Of a stretch of DNA of 64,000 bases, positions 51,501-59,823 are shown one piece after another. This DNA is from DASQUK01 sp963756425. Its GTDB lineage: Bacteria; Actinomycetota; Acidimicrobiia; Acidimicrobiales; VFJN01. How positions within the stretch are numbered: the first letter of the stretch is position 1; every line of letters starts with the position of its first letter. The stretch spans positions 186,001 to 250,000 of the forward strand of contig CAVWNW010000007.1 in the NCBI GenBank assembly GCA_963756425.1, in the 5' to 3' direction. The position numbers and the translations under genes were made by a program. The notes beneath the pieces are model-generated. The model was not told where the DNA came from and searched no databases. It saw nothing but the letters and a program-made list of their open reading frames with translations.

Positions 51501-54500
51501 CCGTCCTCGCCGGATCGCGCGCTGGCCAAGGCCGCCAGCTCGGTTCGATTCGACACGTCGAGCTTGGCGTAGACGTGCGACAGGTGGGTTTTCACGGTGG
51601 CCCGGCTGATGAACAGCCGTGACCCGATCTCCGGGTTGGTCAGGCCCTCGGCGACCAGGCCGACGACGTCGAGCTCGGTGGGGGTCAGGCTCGCCCAGCC
51701 GGTGGCGGGCCGATCCCGGGTGCCCCGGGCCCGGCGGGCATACGCGACGGCGTCATCGAGCGAGAGGCTGGCGCCTTCGGTCCAGAGGTCCGAGAACGCC
51801 TGGTCGTCCAGCGCCTTCCCGAGGCGCGCCAGGGTGGCCTCGTGCTCGGACCGATCGATCGGCGGGCGCGGATAGACCATCACCGCGCGGGCGGCGTCGC
51901 TGGCCGCGAGGAGGCGGACGGCCTCGGCGAAGCTCTCGGCGCGGGCGGCCAGCCGGGCCAGCGCATCAAGGTTGTCGACCATGAACGTTCGCAGCCCGTG
52001 GTCGAGGCGGACGGCGAAGGACTCGTGGAGGAGGTCCTCGGCCGTGCCGGGGTCGTCGGCGGCGACCAGCAGCGCCGATTGTTCGAGGGCATCGGCAACC
52101 AGGTGGGGGACGTCGAGCTTGCGCGCCAATGCCAGCGCCCGGTCGGCCAGCCGTTGCGCCTCGTCGCGCCTGCCGAGATGGCGCAGCGCCGCGACGAGGC
52201 CCGGTAGCGAGCGGGCGACGATGAGGTTGTCGGGCGGGACCGGGTCTGCCGTGCGCACGTCCCGCTCGAACCAGGGGACCGCACCCGCCGCGTCGCCGCT
52301 CCACAGGTGCAACGTGCCGAGGACCGAGCCCATCCTGGGGATGAACACGGTGTGGTCGGCGCCCTCGACCGACCGCACGACCGGCTCCATGAGTCGCAGG
52401 GCCTCGTCGATGTCCCCCGCGAGACCCTTGACGAGGGCCAGGTGGCACGTCGACAGGCCGACGGCGTAGTAGTCGCCCAGCGGCCGGGCCACCTCGAGGG
52501 CCTGGGTTGCGAGGCGATCCGCCAGTCCGATGTCCCCCGTGCTGACGGCGATGTCGTCCTGGTAGTTGAGCGCCAGGGCGGCGAACGTGCGGTCGCCGCG
52601 TCGCAGGCAGCGCTCGCCTCCCTCCCGCAGCATCGGAAGGGCGGTCTCGTAGCGGTCGCGCATGCAGGGGATCGAGCCCTGGAGCACCAGCGCGCTGTCC
52701 GCCGTGAAGGCATCGTCGGCGGCATCGGCGCAGGCGCGGGCCTGGACGCACAGCTCCCAGGCGGCGTCGAGGTCGAGGTAGAACTGCACGAAGGCCAGCA
52801 GGAACAGGCACTGTCCCCGAACTCGGTCGTCGTGGATGATCGTGGCCACCTCGACGCCTCGCTGCGCGTAGTCGACGATGCGGGGGAACTGCCCGCACAC
52901 CTGTGCGAGCGCCGCCGCGCTGACCAGCAGCCGCGCTTGCACCGACGAGCGCTCGTCGGGGGCCCGATCGATCGCCCGCTGGATGTAGTCCAGGCCCTCG
53001 TCGCCGTGGCCGTGCTTGTACCAGAGCCACACCAGGGACGCCGCCAGGCGCCGACCGCGCTCGGGGTCGTCCAGGATCAGGCCCCAGTCGAGGGCCGCCC
53101 GGAAGTTGTCGTGCTCGGCCTCGACCCGGTCGAGGCTGGCGTCCTGGTCGGGGCCCTCCAAGTCGGGCTCGGTCGCCTCGCCCAGGGCGAGGAAGAAGTC
53201 GAGGTGGCGGTCGCGGGTCGCGTCGCGCTCGCCGGCGGCGTCCAGCCTGTCGACCGCGTACTGCCGGATCGTCTCCAGCAGCCGGTACCGGGCTTCGCCG
53301 TCGTGCTCGTCGACGACCACCAAGGACTTGTCGACCAAACGGCCCAGGGCCGTGAGCAACTCGGCCTCCGCGACCGATCCCGCCGGGCCGCCCGAGCACA
53401 CGGCACGGGCGGCGTCGAGCGTGAAGCCCCCCTTGAACGTGCCGAGACGACGGAACACCACGCGGTCGATCTCGTCGAGCAGGTCGTGGCTCCAGTCCAT
53501 CGATGCAGCGAGGGTCTGCTGGCGGCGGGCGGCGCCTCGGGGGCCGCGCACCAACAGCGCGAAGCGGTCGTCGAGCCCGGCAGCGATCTGCGCCGGGGTG
53601 AGCGTTCGCAGCCATGCGGCCGCGAGCTCGAGTGCGAGGGGGATCCCGTCCAGGCGGCGGCACAGCGTCCGGACGGCCTCCTCGTTGGTGGGGTCGAGCG
53701 TGAACCAGGGCCGGACGCGGCTCGCCCGATCGACGAACAGCGCCACCGCCTCCTCCTCCTGAAGGGACGGCACTCGCCACACCGTCTCGCCGGCGACGCC
53801 CAGCGGTTCCCTGCTCGTGGCCAGCACCGAGATCTCGGCGCACGTGCGCAGCATCGTGTCCACCAGCTCGGCGCTCGCCTCCAGCAGGTGCTCGCAGTTG
53901 TCGAGGCACACGAGGACGCGGCGATCCCGGAGCTGCAACGACAGGGCCCGCCGTGGCCCACCGACCGGCTCGACCATGACGCCGATGGTGGAGGCGGTCA
54001 ACTCGGCGACCAGCGCCGGGTCGGTGGCGGAACCGAGATCGACCCACCACACCCCGTCCGGCCAGTGGTCGGCCAGCTCAGCGGCCGCCTGCGCCGCCAG
54101 GCGCGTCTTGCCGGCACCGCCCGCCCCGGTGAGCGTCACCAGGCGTTCGCTGCGGATCAGACGCTCCACGGCCGGCAGCTCGTCGGTACGGCCCACGAAG
54201 CTCGTCAGCTGGATCGGCAGGTTGTGCGTCAATGCCTCCAGCGAGCGCAGCGGCGGAAAGTCACGGTCGAAGCCGGCGGTCCGCAGCTCGTAGACCCGGT
54301 CGGCGTGGGACAGATCCCGCAGCCGGTGCGTCCCGAGGTCGCGGAGGACGGCCCCGGCTGGCAGCGCGTCCGCAACCAGCGATGCCGTCGCCGACGACAG
54401 CAGGGTTTGGCCCTCGTGGGCGATGGCGCGCAGCCCGGCGCAACGGGTAAGCGCGGCGCCCGTGTAGTAGCGCTCGTCTCGCAGGAGCGCCTCGCCGGTG

Positions 54501-54769
54501 TGGACCGCGGTCCGGGGCCCAGGACCGCCGTGGCCGGGTGCGGGCTCGGTCAGGAGACGGCGCTGCAGGTCAATCGCGGCGGCCAGGCCGTCCGTCACTC
54601 CGCCGAACACGGCGACGACGGTGTCGTCCCCGACGGCCGTGCCCTTCGCATCGGCCTGCAGGCCGCGGTGCGCGGCGACGACCGCATCCACGTCGGAGCG
54701 TGATCCGTCGCTGACCAGCAGCGTCACCGTCCCGACCGGCAGGATCGAGGCGCGCTCGTCAGCGTCCAT
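51497..54769 (-). CDS. LuxR-type regulator with cyclase-homology domain, NB-ARC-like ATPase and helical repeats
   Basis: This 1090-residue protein begins with a shortened class III nucleotide-cyclase-like domain (LPVGTVTLLVSDGS, VGDDTVVAVFGG, RTAVHTGEALLRDERYYTGAAL). Two Asp residues are kept, but the FTDxxGST motif is degraded. Next is an ATPase with LPIQLTSFVGRTDEL, Walker A LTGAGGAGKTRLA and CLDNCEHLLEAS. TPR-like repeats follow and then a LuxR helix-turn-helix (LTPTELDVVGLVAEGLTNPEIG, ISRATVKTHLSHVYAKLDVS). It would sense an unknown signal and activate transcription. Cyclase activity is unlikely. The gene is intact and converges with TetR. Confidence 0.88.
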   Translation of the reverse strand: MDADERASILPVGTVTLLVSDGSRSDVDAVVAAHRGLQADAKGTAVGDDTVVAVFGGVTDGLAAAIDLQRRLLTEPAPGHGGPGPRTAVHTGEALLRDERYYTGAALTRCAGLRAIAHEGQTLLSSATASLVADALPAGAVLRDLGTHRLRDLSHADRVYELRTAGFDRDFPPLRSLEALTHNLPIQLTSFVGRTDELPAVERLIRSERLVTLTGAGGAGKTRLAAQAAAELADHWPDGVWWVDLGSATDPALVAELTASTIGVMVEPVGGPRRALSLQLRDRRVLVCLDNCEHLLEASAELVDTMLRTCAEISVLATSREPLGVAGETVWRVPSLQEEEAVALFVDRASRVRPWFTLDPTNEEAVRTLCRRLDGIPLALELAAAWLRTLTPAQIAAGLDDRFALLVRGPRGAARRQQTLAASMDWSHDLLDEIDRVVFRRLGTFKGGFTLDAARAVCSGGPAGSVAEAELLTALGRLVDKSLVVVDEHDGEARYRLLETIRQYAVDRLDAAGERDATRDRHLDFFLALGEATEPDLEGPDQDASLDRVEAEHDNFRAALDWGLILDDPERGRRLAASLVWLWYKHGHGDEGLDYIQRAIDRAPDERSSVQARLLVSAAALAQVCGQFPRIVDYAQRGVEVATIIHDDRVRGQCLFLLAFVQFYLDLDAAWELCVQARACADAADDAFTADSALVLQGSIPCMRDRYETALPMLREGGERCLRRGDRTFAALALNYQDDIAVSTGDIGLADRLATQALEVARPLGDYYAVGLSTCHLALVKGLAGDIDEALRLMEPVVRSVEGADHTVFIPRMGSVLGTLHLWSGDAAGAVPWFERDVRTADPVPPDNLIVARSLPGLVAALRHLGRRDEAQRLADRALALARKLDVPHLVADALEQSALLVAADDPGTAEDLLHESFAVRLDHGLRTFMVDNLDALARLAARAESFAEAVRLLAASDAARAVMVYPRPPIDRSEHEATLARLGKALDDQAFSDLWTEGASLSLDDAVAYARRARGTRDRPATGWASLTPTELDVVGLVAEGLTNPEIGSRLFISRATVKTHLSHVYAKLDVSNRTELAALASARSGEDG

Positions 54770-54847
54770 CGGGTGCGTCCAGGCATCGCACTGGGCGCCA
54801 GTCTGGCGCGGCGGCGGCTCCTCTGGTGCCCATTAGCCACGTGGCCG

Positions 54848-55285
54848 ATGTTCCGCGCCCACGATGGTGCGAGCGTCGGCGGCCTGGAGACCTTCGACGA
54901 CGTGCTGTCCGGGTGGATCGACGCCGAGGCGCGCGGCGACGCCGCCGTGCTCGACGCCCTCCTGGACGACGACTTCCGGGGCGATGGGCCCAGCGGCTTC
55001 GTCCTGACCAAGCGGGAGTGGCTGGACCGCTATCGCAGCGGGGACCTGGCCAACGACGCGTTCGCATGGGAGGACACCCGCGTCAGGGTGCACGACGACG
55101 CCGCCGTGGCGATGGGGATCCAGACCCAGACGGCCAGCTACCAGGGTCTGGACTGCAGCGGGCGGTTCCTCGGCACCCTGGTTGCCATCCGCCGCGATGG
55201 TCGGTGGTCGATCGTCAACGTGCAGCTGAGCCCCGCCACGGATCCCCCCGGATCGCGTGGGATCTCCACCACCGAGCGTCCCTGA
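54848..55285 (+). CDS. NTF2-like/SnoaL-fold protein (DUF4440-like)
   Basis: This 145-residue protein has the cone-shaped NTF2 fold signature: TFDDVLSGWIDAEARGDAAVLDALLDDDFRGDGPSGFVLTKREWLDRYRSGDL and RFLGTLVAIRRDGRWSIVNVQLSP. Such proteins bind or isomerise small molecules, or serve as immunity- or sensor-like domains. ATG 54848 is preferred over ATG 54773, which lies too close to the divergent regulator. It may support the sigma factor that starts 67 bases later and has lost its own SnoaL domain; that is speculation. Confidence 0.78.
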   Translation: MFRAHDGASVGGLETFDDVLSGWIDAEARGDAAVLDALLDDDFRGDGPSGFVLTKREWLDRYRSGDLANDAFAWEDTRVRVHDDAAVAMGIQTQTASYQGLDCSGRFLGTLVAIRRDGRWSIVNVQLSPATDPPGSRGISTTERP

Positions 55286-55352
55286 ATCAGCCAGGTGGGC
55301 GATGTCGTGGGTTCGGCGCAGTGCGAGCCTGCCTCGTGGAGGTGATCGCCCG

Positions 55353-56126
55353 ATGCCCACCCTCGAAGCCACACGCGACGACGCCGGCTGCGCGACGTCC
55401 CGCCGACCGGTCGCGCTGCAGAGCGGGCTGGAGCAGCACCGTCGTGAGCTCACCGGGTATTGCCGCCGGGTGCTCGGATCGTCGTTCGAGGCCGAGGACG
55501 CCGTCCAGGAGACGCTCGTGCGGGCATGGCGGAACCTCGATCGCTTCGAAGGTCGGGCGACATTGCGGTCGTGGCTGTATCGGATCGCGACGAATGTCTG
55601 CTCCGACATGATGCGGCGGCCCCAGCGCCGCGCGCGGCCCTTGGACCTCGGCCTGCTGACCCACGACGACGCGCCCCTGGGCGCCGGCGGGGCGGCCTGC
55701 GGCGGCGCCGCCGTGGCGGCGGACGACCCGGCGGAGGTGGCGGCGGCGCGGGAGATGATTGTGCTGGCGCTCACGGTGCTCCAGCGGCTGCCACCGCGTC
55801 AGCGCGCGGTGCTCGTCCTGCGCGAGGTCCTGCGCTGGAGGGCGGAGGAGGTCGCCGAGTTGCTCGGCACCACGATCGCATCGGTCAACAGCGCCCTGCA
55901 GCGCGCCCGCTGCGCGCTCGCGGCCGCCGACGTGGGCACGGTCGACGCCCGCGCCGCGGTCGACGCCACGCGCCACAAGCACCTGGCCGGGTGCGTCGAC
56001 GCCTTCGGCCAGGTTGACGTGGAGTCCCTGATGGCCTTGCTCCATCGTGATGCCACCGACCTGCGCCGGAACGACCGACGAGTTTCGGGTGGCAGATCCG
56101 TCGATAACCCGCCGACACGGAACTGA
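55353..56126 (+). CDS. ECF sigma factor of SigG/SigJ type with truncated SnoaL domain
   Basis: This 257-residue protein is preceded by an excellent ggaggtgatc Shine-Dalgarno. Region 2 is LEQHRRELTGYCRRVLGSSFEAEDAVQETLVRAWRN and LRSWLYRIATNVCSDMMRRP; region 4 is LTVLQRLPPRQRAVLVLREVLRW and AEEVAELLGTTIASVNSALQRAR. The C-terminus runs LAGCVDAFGQVDVESLMALLHRDAT and then turns into unrelated Arg-rich sequence, so the SnoaL domain of about 110 residues is lost. The sigma factor at 39932 is shortened at nearly the same point. Without this domain its control may come from the separate NTF2-like protein upstream. Confidence 0.83.
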   Translation: MPTLEATRDDAGCATSRRPVALQSGLEQHRRELTGYCRRVLGSSFEAEDAVQETLVRAWRNLDRFEGRATLRSWLYRIATNVCSDMMRRPQRRARPLDLGLLTHDDAPLGAGGAACGGAAVAADDPAEVAAAREMIVLALTVLQRLPPRQRAVLVLREVLRWRAEEVAELLGTTIASVNSALQRARCALAAADVGTVDARAAVDATRHKHLAGCVDAFGQVDVESLMALLHRDATDLRRNDRRVSGGRSVDNPPTRN

Positions 56127-56142
56127 CTCCGGGGAGAACGAG

Positions 56143-56379
56143 ATGCCTCCTGCCACCGAATCCGGCTCCAGGTGCACGGAGCCTCCGAGCATGGCCACGA
56201 CGAGACCCGTGTCGCTGGTGGGGCGGGCCCGGAGCCTCCGGGTCCAGGCGGGGCGGCTCGATCCGATCCTGGCCGTGGCCTATCGCCGGCGCGCCGCGGA
56301 GCTGAGCTTCGAAGCCTGGCTGCAGGCGATCCGCGGGGCACCGGTCGAAGTCGACCGCTTCGCCGTAGTGGCGGCCTGA
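56143..56379 (+). CDS. small hypothetical protein after sigma factor
   Basis: A ggggaga precedes ATG 56143, 16 bases after the sigma factor stop. The 78-residue product has a disordered start (ESGSRCTEPPSMATTRPVS) and a helical end (RRRAAELSFEAWLQAIRG). ATG 56191 is an alternative start. The family is not recognised. Position suggests co-expression with the sigma factor, as for the small genes behind the other sigma factor at 39932. Confidence 0.45.
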   Translation: MPPATESGSRCTEPPSMATTRPVSLVGRARSLRVQAGRLDPILAVAYRRRAAELSFEAWLQAIRGAPVEVDRFAVVAA

Positions 56380-56409
56380 CGGGGAGTGGCCACCCCTATC
56401 TTGGGCGTC

Positions 56410-56769
56410 GTGGCCACCGATGATGACGTGCGACAGATCGCCCTGTCGCTGCCGGAGACGATCGAGAAGCCCTGGTTCGGCACCCCCGGGTTCCGGGTCA
56501 AGGACAAGGGCTTCCTCCGCATCCGATCCGAGTCCGAGGGCGGGTTGGTGGTGTGGGTCTCCGACCTCGGCGAGAAGGAGGCCCTCCTGGCGTCCGAGCC
56601 GGAGAAGTTCTTCACCACACCGCACTACGACGGCCACCCCACGGTGCTGGTGAACCTGCCCGCCGTCGACGTCGACGAGCTGCGCGAGCTGATCACCGAG
56701 TCGTGGCTCATCCGGGCGCCCAAGCGAGTCCGCCAGGCCTACGAGGACGAGGTCGTCGGCGACACCTAG
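56410..56769 (+). CDS. MmcQ/YjbR-family protein
   Basis: This 119-residue paralogue of the protein at 24410 has VRQIALSLPETIEKPWFGTPGFRVKDKGFLRI, then LASEPEKFFTTPHYDGHPTVLVNL and LRELITESWLIRAPKRVRQAYE. The family role is unknown. GTG 56410 was preferred: a -10-like TATCTT ends about 8 bases before it, suggesting a leaderless start, and homology begins there. GTG 56386 would add eight residues. Its TAG shares the tetramer CTAG with the stop of the converging copper ATPase gene. Confidence 0.83.
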   Translation: MATDDDVRQIALSLPETIEKPWFGTPGFRVKDKGFLRIRSESEGGLVVWVSDLGEKEALLASEPEKFFTTPHYDGHPTVLVNLPAVDVDELRELITESWLIRAPKRVRQAYEDEVVGDT

Positions 56770-58910
56770 GCGACCGCTGGGCGAGCCTCGGCGGCAGCGA
56801 CGGGTTCGGGCGACAGATCGACACGTCGCAACAGCTGGGCGTTGAGGGCGACCACGATCGTTGACGCGCTCATCAGGATGGCGCCCACGGCCGGTGACAG
56901 GCTCACGCCAGCCCAGGCCAGGACGCCGGCCGCGAGGGGGATCGCCGCCACGTTGTAGCCGGCTGCCCACGCCAGGTTCTCGACCATCTTCCGGTAGCTC
57001 GCCCGTGACAGCCTGATGACGCCGACCACGCCCCGCGGGTCGCTGCCGGCGAGGACGACATCGGCCGATTCGATGGCGACGTCGGTGCCGGCGCCGATGG
57101 CGATGCCCACGTCGGCCCGGGCCAAGGCCGGGGCATCGTTCACCCCGTCGCCCACCATCGCCACCGACAGGCGCCGGTCCTGCAGCTCGGCGACCGCCCG
57201 GTCCTTGTCCTCGGGCAGCACCTCTGCGAACACCTCGTCGATGCCCAGGTCGGCGGCAACCGCGTCCGCCACCTGGCGGGCGTCGCCCGTGATCATCACG
57301 ACCTTGATCCCCAGCGACTTCAACGCGGCGACGGCCTCGCGCGCCTCGGGCCTCACCTCGTCCTCCAGCGCGAACGCGCCGATCACGTCGGTGCCTTGCA
57401 CCAGGTGGAGGACGGCCGCGCCCCGCGCCTGCCAGTCGACGATCGTGTCGGTGAGGCCACGCGGGACCACCGCGCCCCGTTCCCGGAGCAGGGCGGGTCC
57501 CCCCACCGCGTATGCCGAACCGTCGACGGTCGCTTCGACACCCCGGCCGGTGAGGGACCGGAAGCCGCCGGCGGTCGCAACGCCGCCCCCCTCCTTCGCG
57601 GCGGCGACGATCGCCCGCGCCAGCGGATGCTCGCTGTCGGACTCGACGCCGCCGGCGATGCGCAGCACGTCGTCCTCGGTGAGGCCGCCCGCTGCGGCGA
57701 CGCCGGTAACCACGTGCGCCCCCCGCGTCAGCGTTCCGGTCTTGTCGAACAGGACGGCGTCGATCGTGCGCATCCGCTCGAGCGCGAGCCGGTCCTTGAC
57801 CAGGATCCCAGCCCTGGCCGACACCGCGGTCGACAGGGATATGACGAGCGGGATCGCCAGTCCCAGGGCGTGGGGGCAGGCGATCACCAGCACCGTCACC
57901 GTGCGGACCACGGCGTTGTCGGTGTCGCCCAGCGCGAGCCACACCAGGAACGTCACCACGCCGGCGCCGGCCGCGACATAGAACAGCAGCGCCGCGAAGC
58001 GGTCGGCCAGCGCCTGGGCCCGGCTGCGGCTCGACTGCGCCTCGGCGACCAGCCGCTGGATGCCGGCCAGGGCGGTGTCGTCTCCCACCGCCTCGACGCG
58101 TACCCGGATGGCGGAGTCGGTGGAGACCGTGCCGGCGACGACAGTGTCGCCGGGTGACTTGGCGACCGGCCGCGACTCGCCGGTGATCATGGATTCGTCG
58201 AGCGCCGCGTCGCCCTCGACGATCGCGCCGTCGGCCGGGACCCGGGCTCCCGACCGGACCAGCACGATGTCGCCGGGCCGCAGGTCGGCAAGCGAGACGG
58301 TCATCACGTGGCCGTCGGGCCCGACGCGCTCGGCCTCGTCGGGCAGCAGCTCGGCCAGCGCCGCCAGGGCACCCTGGGCCTGGCCGATGGCCTTCATCTC
58401 CTGCCAGTGGCCCAGGAGCATGATCGTGACCAGTGCCGCCAGCTCCCACCAGAACTCGAGGTCCAGCCAGTCGAGGCTGGTGGCCATCGATGCCCCGTAC
58501 GCGACGACGATCGCCATCGAGATGAGCAGCATCATCCCCGGCTGGCGAGCCCGTAGCTCGGCCACGCCCCCGGCCAGGAACGGCCAGCCGCCCCACCAGA
58601 ACACGAACGACCCCAGGACCGGCCCGAGCAGGTCCATCCCCCAGAAGTCGAGGGAGTAGCCGAACCAGTCCATGACCATCTCGCTGGTCACCACCAGCGG
58701 GATCGTCAGTGCGAGGCTCAGCCAGAAGCGCCGGCGGAACATCTCCGGGTCGTGCCCGGCATGCCCGTCGTGGCCTTCGTGCCCGTGGCCCGCGTGACCG
58801 GTGTGGTCGCCATGGGGGTCGGCGTCGTGGGCCTGGGTGGTGTGCGGTGATGCGGCGTGATCCACGCCCTGCTGGGCGTGGACTTCGGAATGCGCTGCGG
58901 CGGCAGGCAT
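56766..58910 (-). CDS. copper-transporting P1B-type ATPase, CopB/CPH type
   Basis: This 714-residue P-type ATPase has a His-rich N-terminal metal-binding tail (residues 7-53, with GHAGHGHEGHDGHAGHD) instead of CxxC domains. TGES (243-246) is the actuator motif, CPH (345-347) the intramembrane metal site of the P1B-3 copper subgroup, DKTGT (389-393) the phosphorylation site, SEHPLAR the nucleotide-domain motif and GDGVNDAP the hinge. About eight membrane helices are present. It would export copper (Cu+ or Cu2+) using ATP. The upstream 20-60 bases hold a CsoR-like palindrome, but no csoR gene is near. All catalytic residues are intact. Confidence 0.92.
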   Translation of the reverse strand: MPAAAAHSEVHAQQGVDHAASPHTTQAHDADPHGDHTGHAGHGHEGHDGHAGHDPEMFRRRFWLSLALTIPLVVTSEMVMDWFGYSLDFWGMDLLGPVLGSFVFWWGGWPFLAGGVAELRARQPGMMLLISMAIVVAYGASMATSLDWLDLEFWWELAALVTIMLLGHWQEMKAIGQAQGALAALAELLPDEAERVGPDGHVMTVSLADLRPGDIVLVRSGARVPADGAIVEGDAALDESMITGESRPVAKSPGDTVVAGTVSTDSAIRVRVEAVGDDTALAGIQRLVAEAQSSRSRAQALADRFAALLFYVAAGAGVVTFLVWLALGDTDNAVVRTVTVLVIACPHALGLAIPLVISLSTAVSARAGILVKDRLALERMRTIDAVLFDKTGTLTRGAHVVTGVAAAGGLTEDDVLRIAGGVESDSEHPLARAIVAAAKEGGGVATAGGFRSLTGRGVEATVDGSAYAVGGPALLRERGAVVPRGLTDTIVDWQARGAAVLHLVQGTDVIGAFALEDEVRPEAREAVAALKSLGIKVVMITGDARQVADAVAADLGIDEVFAEVLPEDKDRAVAELQDRRLSVAMVGDGVNDAPALARADVGIAIGAGTDVAIESADVVLAGSDPRGVVGVIRLSRASYRKMVENLAWAAGYNVAAIPLAAGVLAWAGVSLSPAVGAILMSASTIVVALNAQLLRRVDLSPEPVAAAEARPAVA

Positions 58911-58928
58911 GGCGGTACCTCCTCCTCT

Positions 58929-58946
58929 TATACCCTAGGGGGGTAC
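58929..58946. promoter_or_regulatory. CsoR-like operator upstream of copper ATPase
   Basis: TACCC (58931-58935) and GGGTA (58941-58945) surround TAGGG, giving a G-tract palindrome of the kind bound by copper sensors of the CsoR family (TACCC...GGGTA). It lies 19-36 bases before the ATPase start. No csoR gene is found nearby, so the regulator would act in trans. The call is from sequence resemblance only. Confidence 0.5.
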
Positions 58947-58947
58947 A

Positions 58948-59362
58948 GTGCCAGAGACAAACACGCCAGTTGGTGGATTGCCACGGGCGAACGCCGGGCG
59001 TGGTGTGGGGTCGGCAGGGGCTGCGATCCTCCCCGTTGAGGCCGAGTTCGAGCACGGCCTGATCGTGCTGTCCGGCGGCGTGGCGCTGGCCGGCGAGGTC
59101 GGGCCCCGGGGTGCTCGCCTACCTGGGCCGTGGCCGCGACGAGCTCGCGCTCGACATCCGCGACGGGAGCCGGGTGCTGCCGCTGGGTGGACGACCGTTC
59201 ACGGAGGACCTGCTCATGTGGTGGAACTTCGTCGCCCGCACCCGGGGCGAGATCGAGCAGGCCTGGAGGGAGTGGGAGAGCGGCACGGCCCGCTTCGGAC
59301 GGGTCGCCTCGGACCTCCCGCGCATCCCGGCACCGCGTCCGAGCTGGCTGCCCACGGCCTGA
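58948..59362 (+). pseudogene. pirin C-terminal domain fragment, frameshifted
   Basis: From GTG 58948 the frame reaches ILPVEAEFEHGLIVLSGGVALAGEVG near 59105. A one-base shift within a G/C run continues as VLAYLGRGRDELALDIRDGSRVLPLGG and PFTEDLLMWWNFVARTRGEIEQAWREWE, ending at 59362. These are the C-terminal cupin of pirin (LLMWWNFVAR motif). The N-terminal cupin with the metal site (about 170 residues) is missing, so the product cannot be a normal pirin. The frame change alone could be a sequencing error; the missing half is real. Confidence 0.7.
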
Positions 59363-59378
59363 GCCGGGTCCGTCCCGC

Positions 59379-59726
59379 TCACGGAGGTTGCGTGGGCGCG
59401 AGTGCCGCCTGTACGGCTGCGAGGCGCTCCGGCACGACGCGCCACCACACCCACTTGCCGCGTCGCTCGCCGACGATGAGTCCGGCCTCGGCCAGGGCCT
59501 TGGTGTGGTGACTGACTGTCGGCTGAGACTTGCGGAGGGGCGCTTGCAGGTCGCAGCTGCAGACCTCGTCGGTGGCGGCCACCAGGCTGAGCAGGCGCAG
59601 TCGCACGGGGTCGGCGAGGGCGGCGAACATGCGCGCCAGGTCGCTCGCCTGGTCCTCGCTCAGGGGTGCCTCCAGCAGGGACGGGCAGCATACGTCCGCC
59701 GCGAGCTCGAGCTTGGTGGTCGCCAC
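59379..59726 (-). CDS. arsR: ArsR-family arsenite-responsive repressor
   Basis: This 115-residue winged-helix repressor (LARMFAALADPVRLRLLSLVAATDEV, SQPTVSHHTKALAEAGLIVGERRGKWVWW) has two cysteine sites: Cys13-Cys14 (DVCCPSL) near the N-terminus, and Cys56 with Cys58 (EVCSCDL). The vicinal N-terminal pair with a Cys in helix 3 is the layout of the Corynebacterium glutamicum ArsR As(III) site, not the CxC-only site of plasmid ArsR. It would release DNA on binding arsenite or methylarsenite. It faces the arsI-aquaporin-arsC operon across a 97-base region with palindromes. Confidence 0.9.
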   Translation of the reverse strand: MATTKLELAADVCCPSLLEAPLSEDQASDLARMFAALADPVRLRLLSLVAATDEVCSCDLQAPLRKSQPTVSHHTKALAEAGLIVGERRGKWVWWRVVPERLAAVQAALAPTQPP

Positions 59727-59754
59727 GTCGACTCCCTCGGCCGTTGCCGTGTTG

Positions 59755-59795
59755 TATTGACAGATGTCGATACATTCGCCAGACTCGATGCATCG
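59755..59795. promoter_or_regulatory. ArsR operator region with two palindromes
   Basis: An 18-bp imperfect palindrome, TATTGACA and TGTCGATA around GA (59755-59772), includes a TTGACA that can serve as a -35 box. A second, perfect palindrome CGATGCATCG lies at 59786-59795, about 29 bases before the arsI start. Both are between arsR and arsI, in the place for divergent repression. A caggagg Shine-Dalgarno for arsI follows at 59812. Confidence 0.68.
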
Positions 59796-59823
59796 ACAGC
59801 ACTAAATCTATCAGGAGGCCCTG

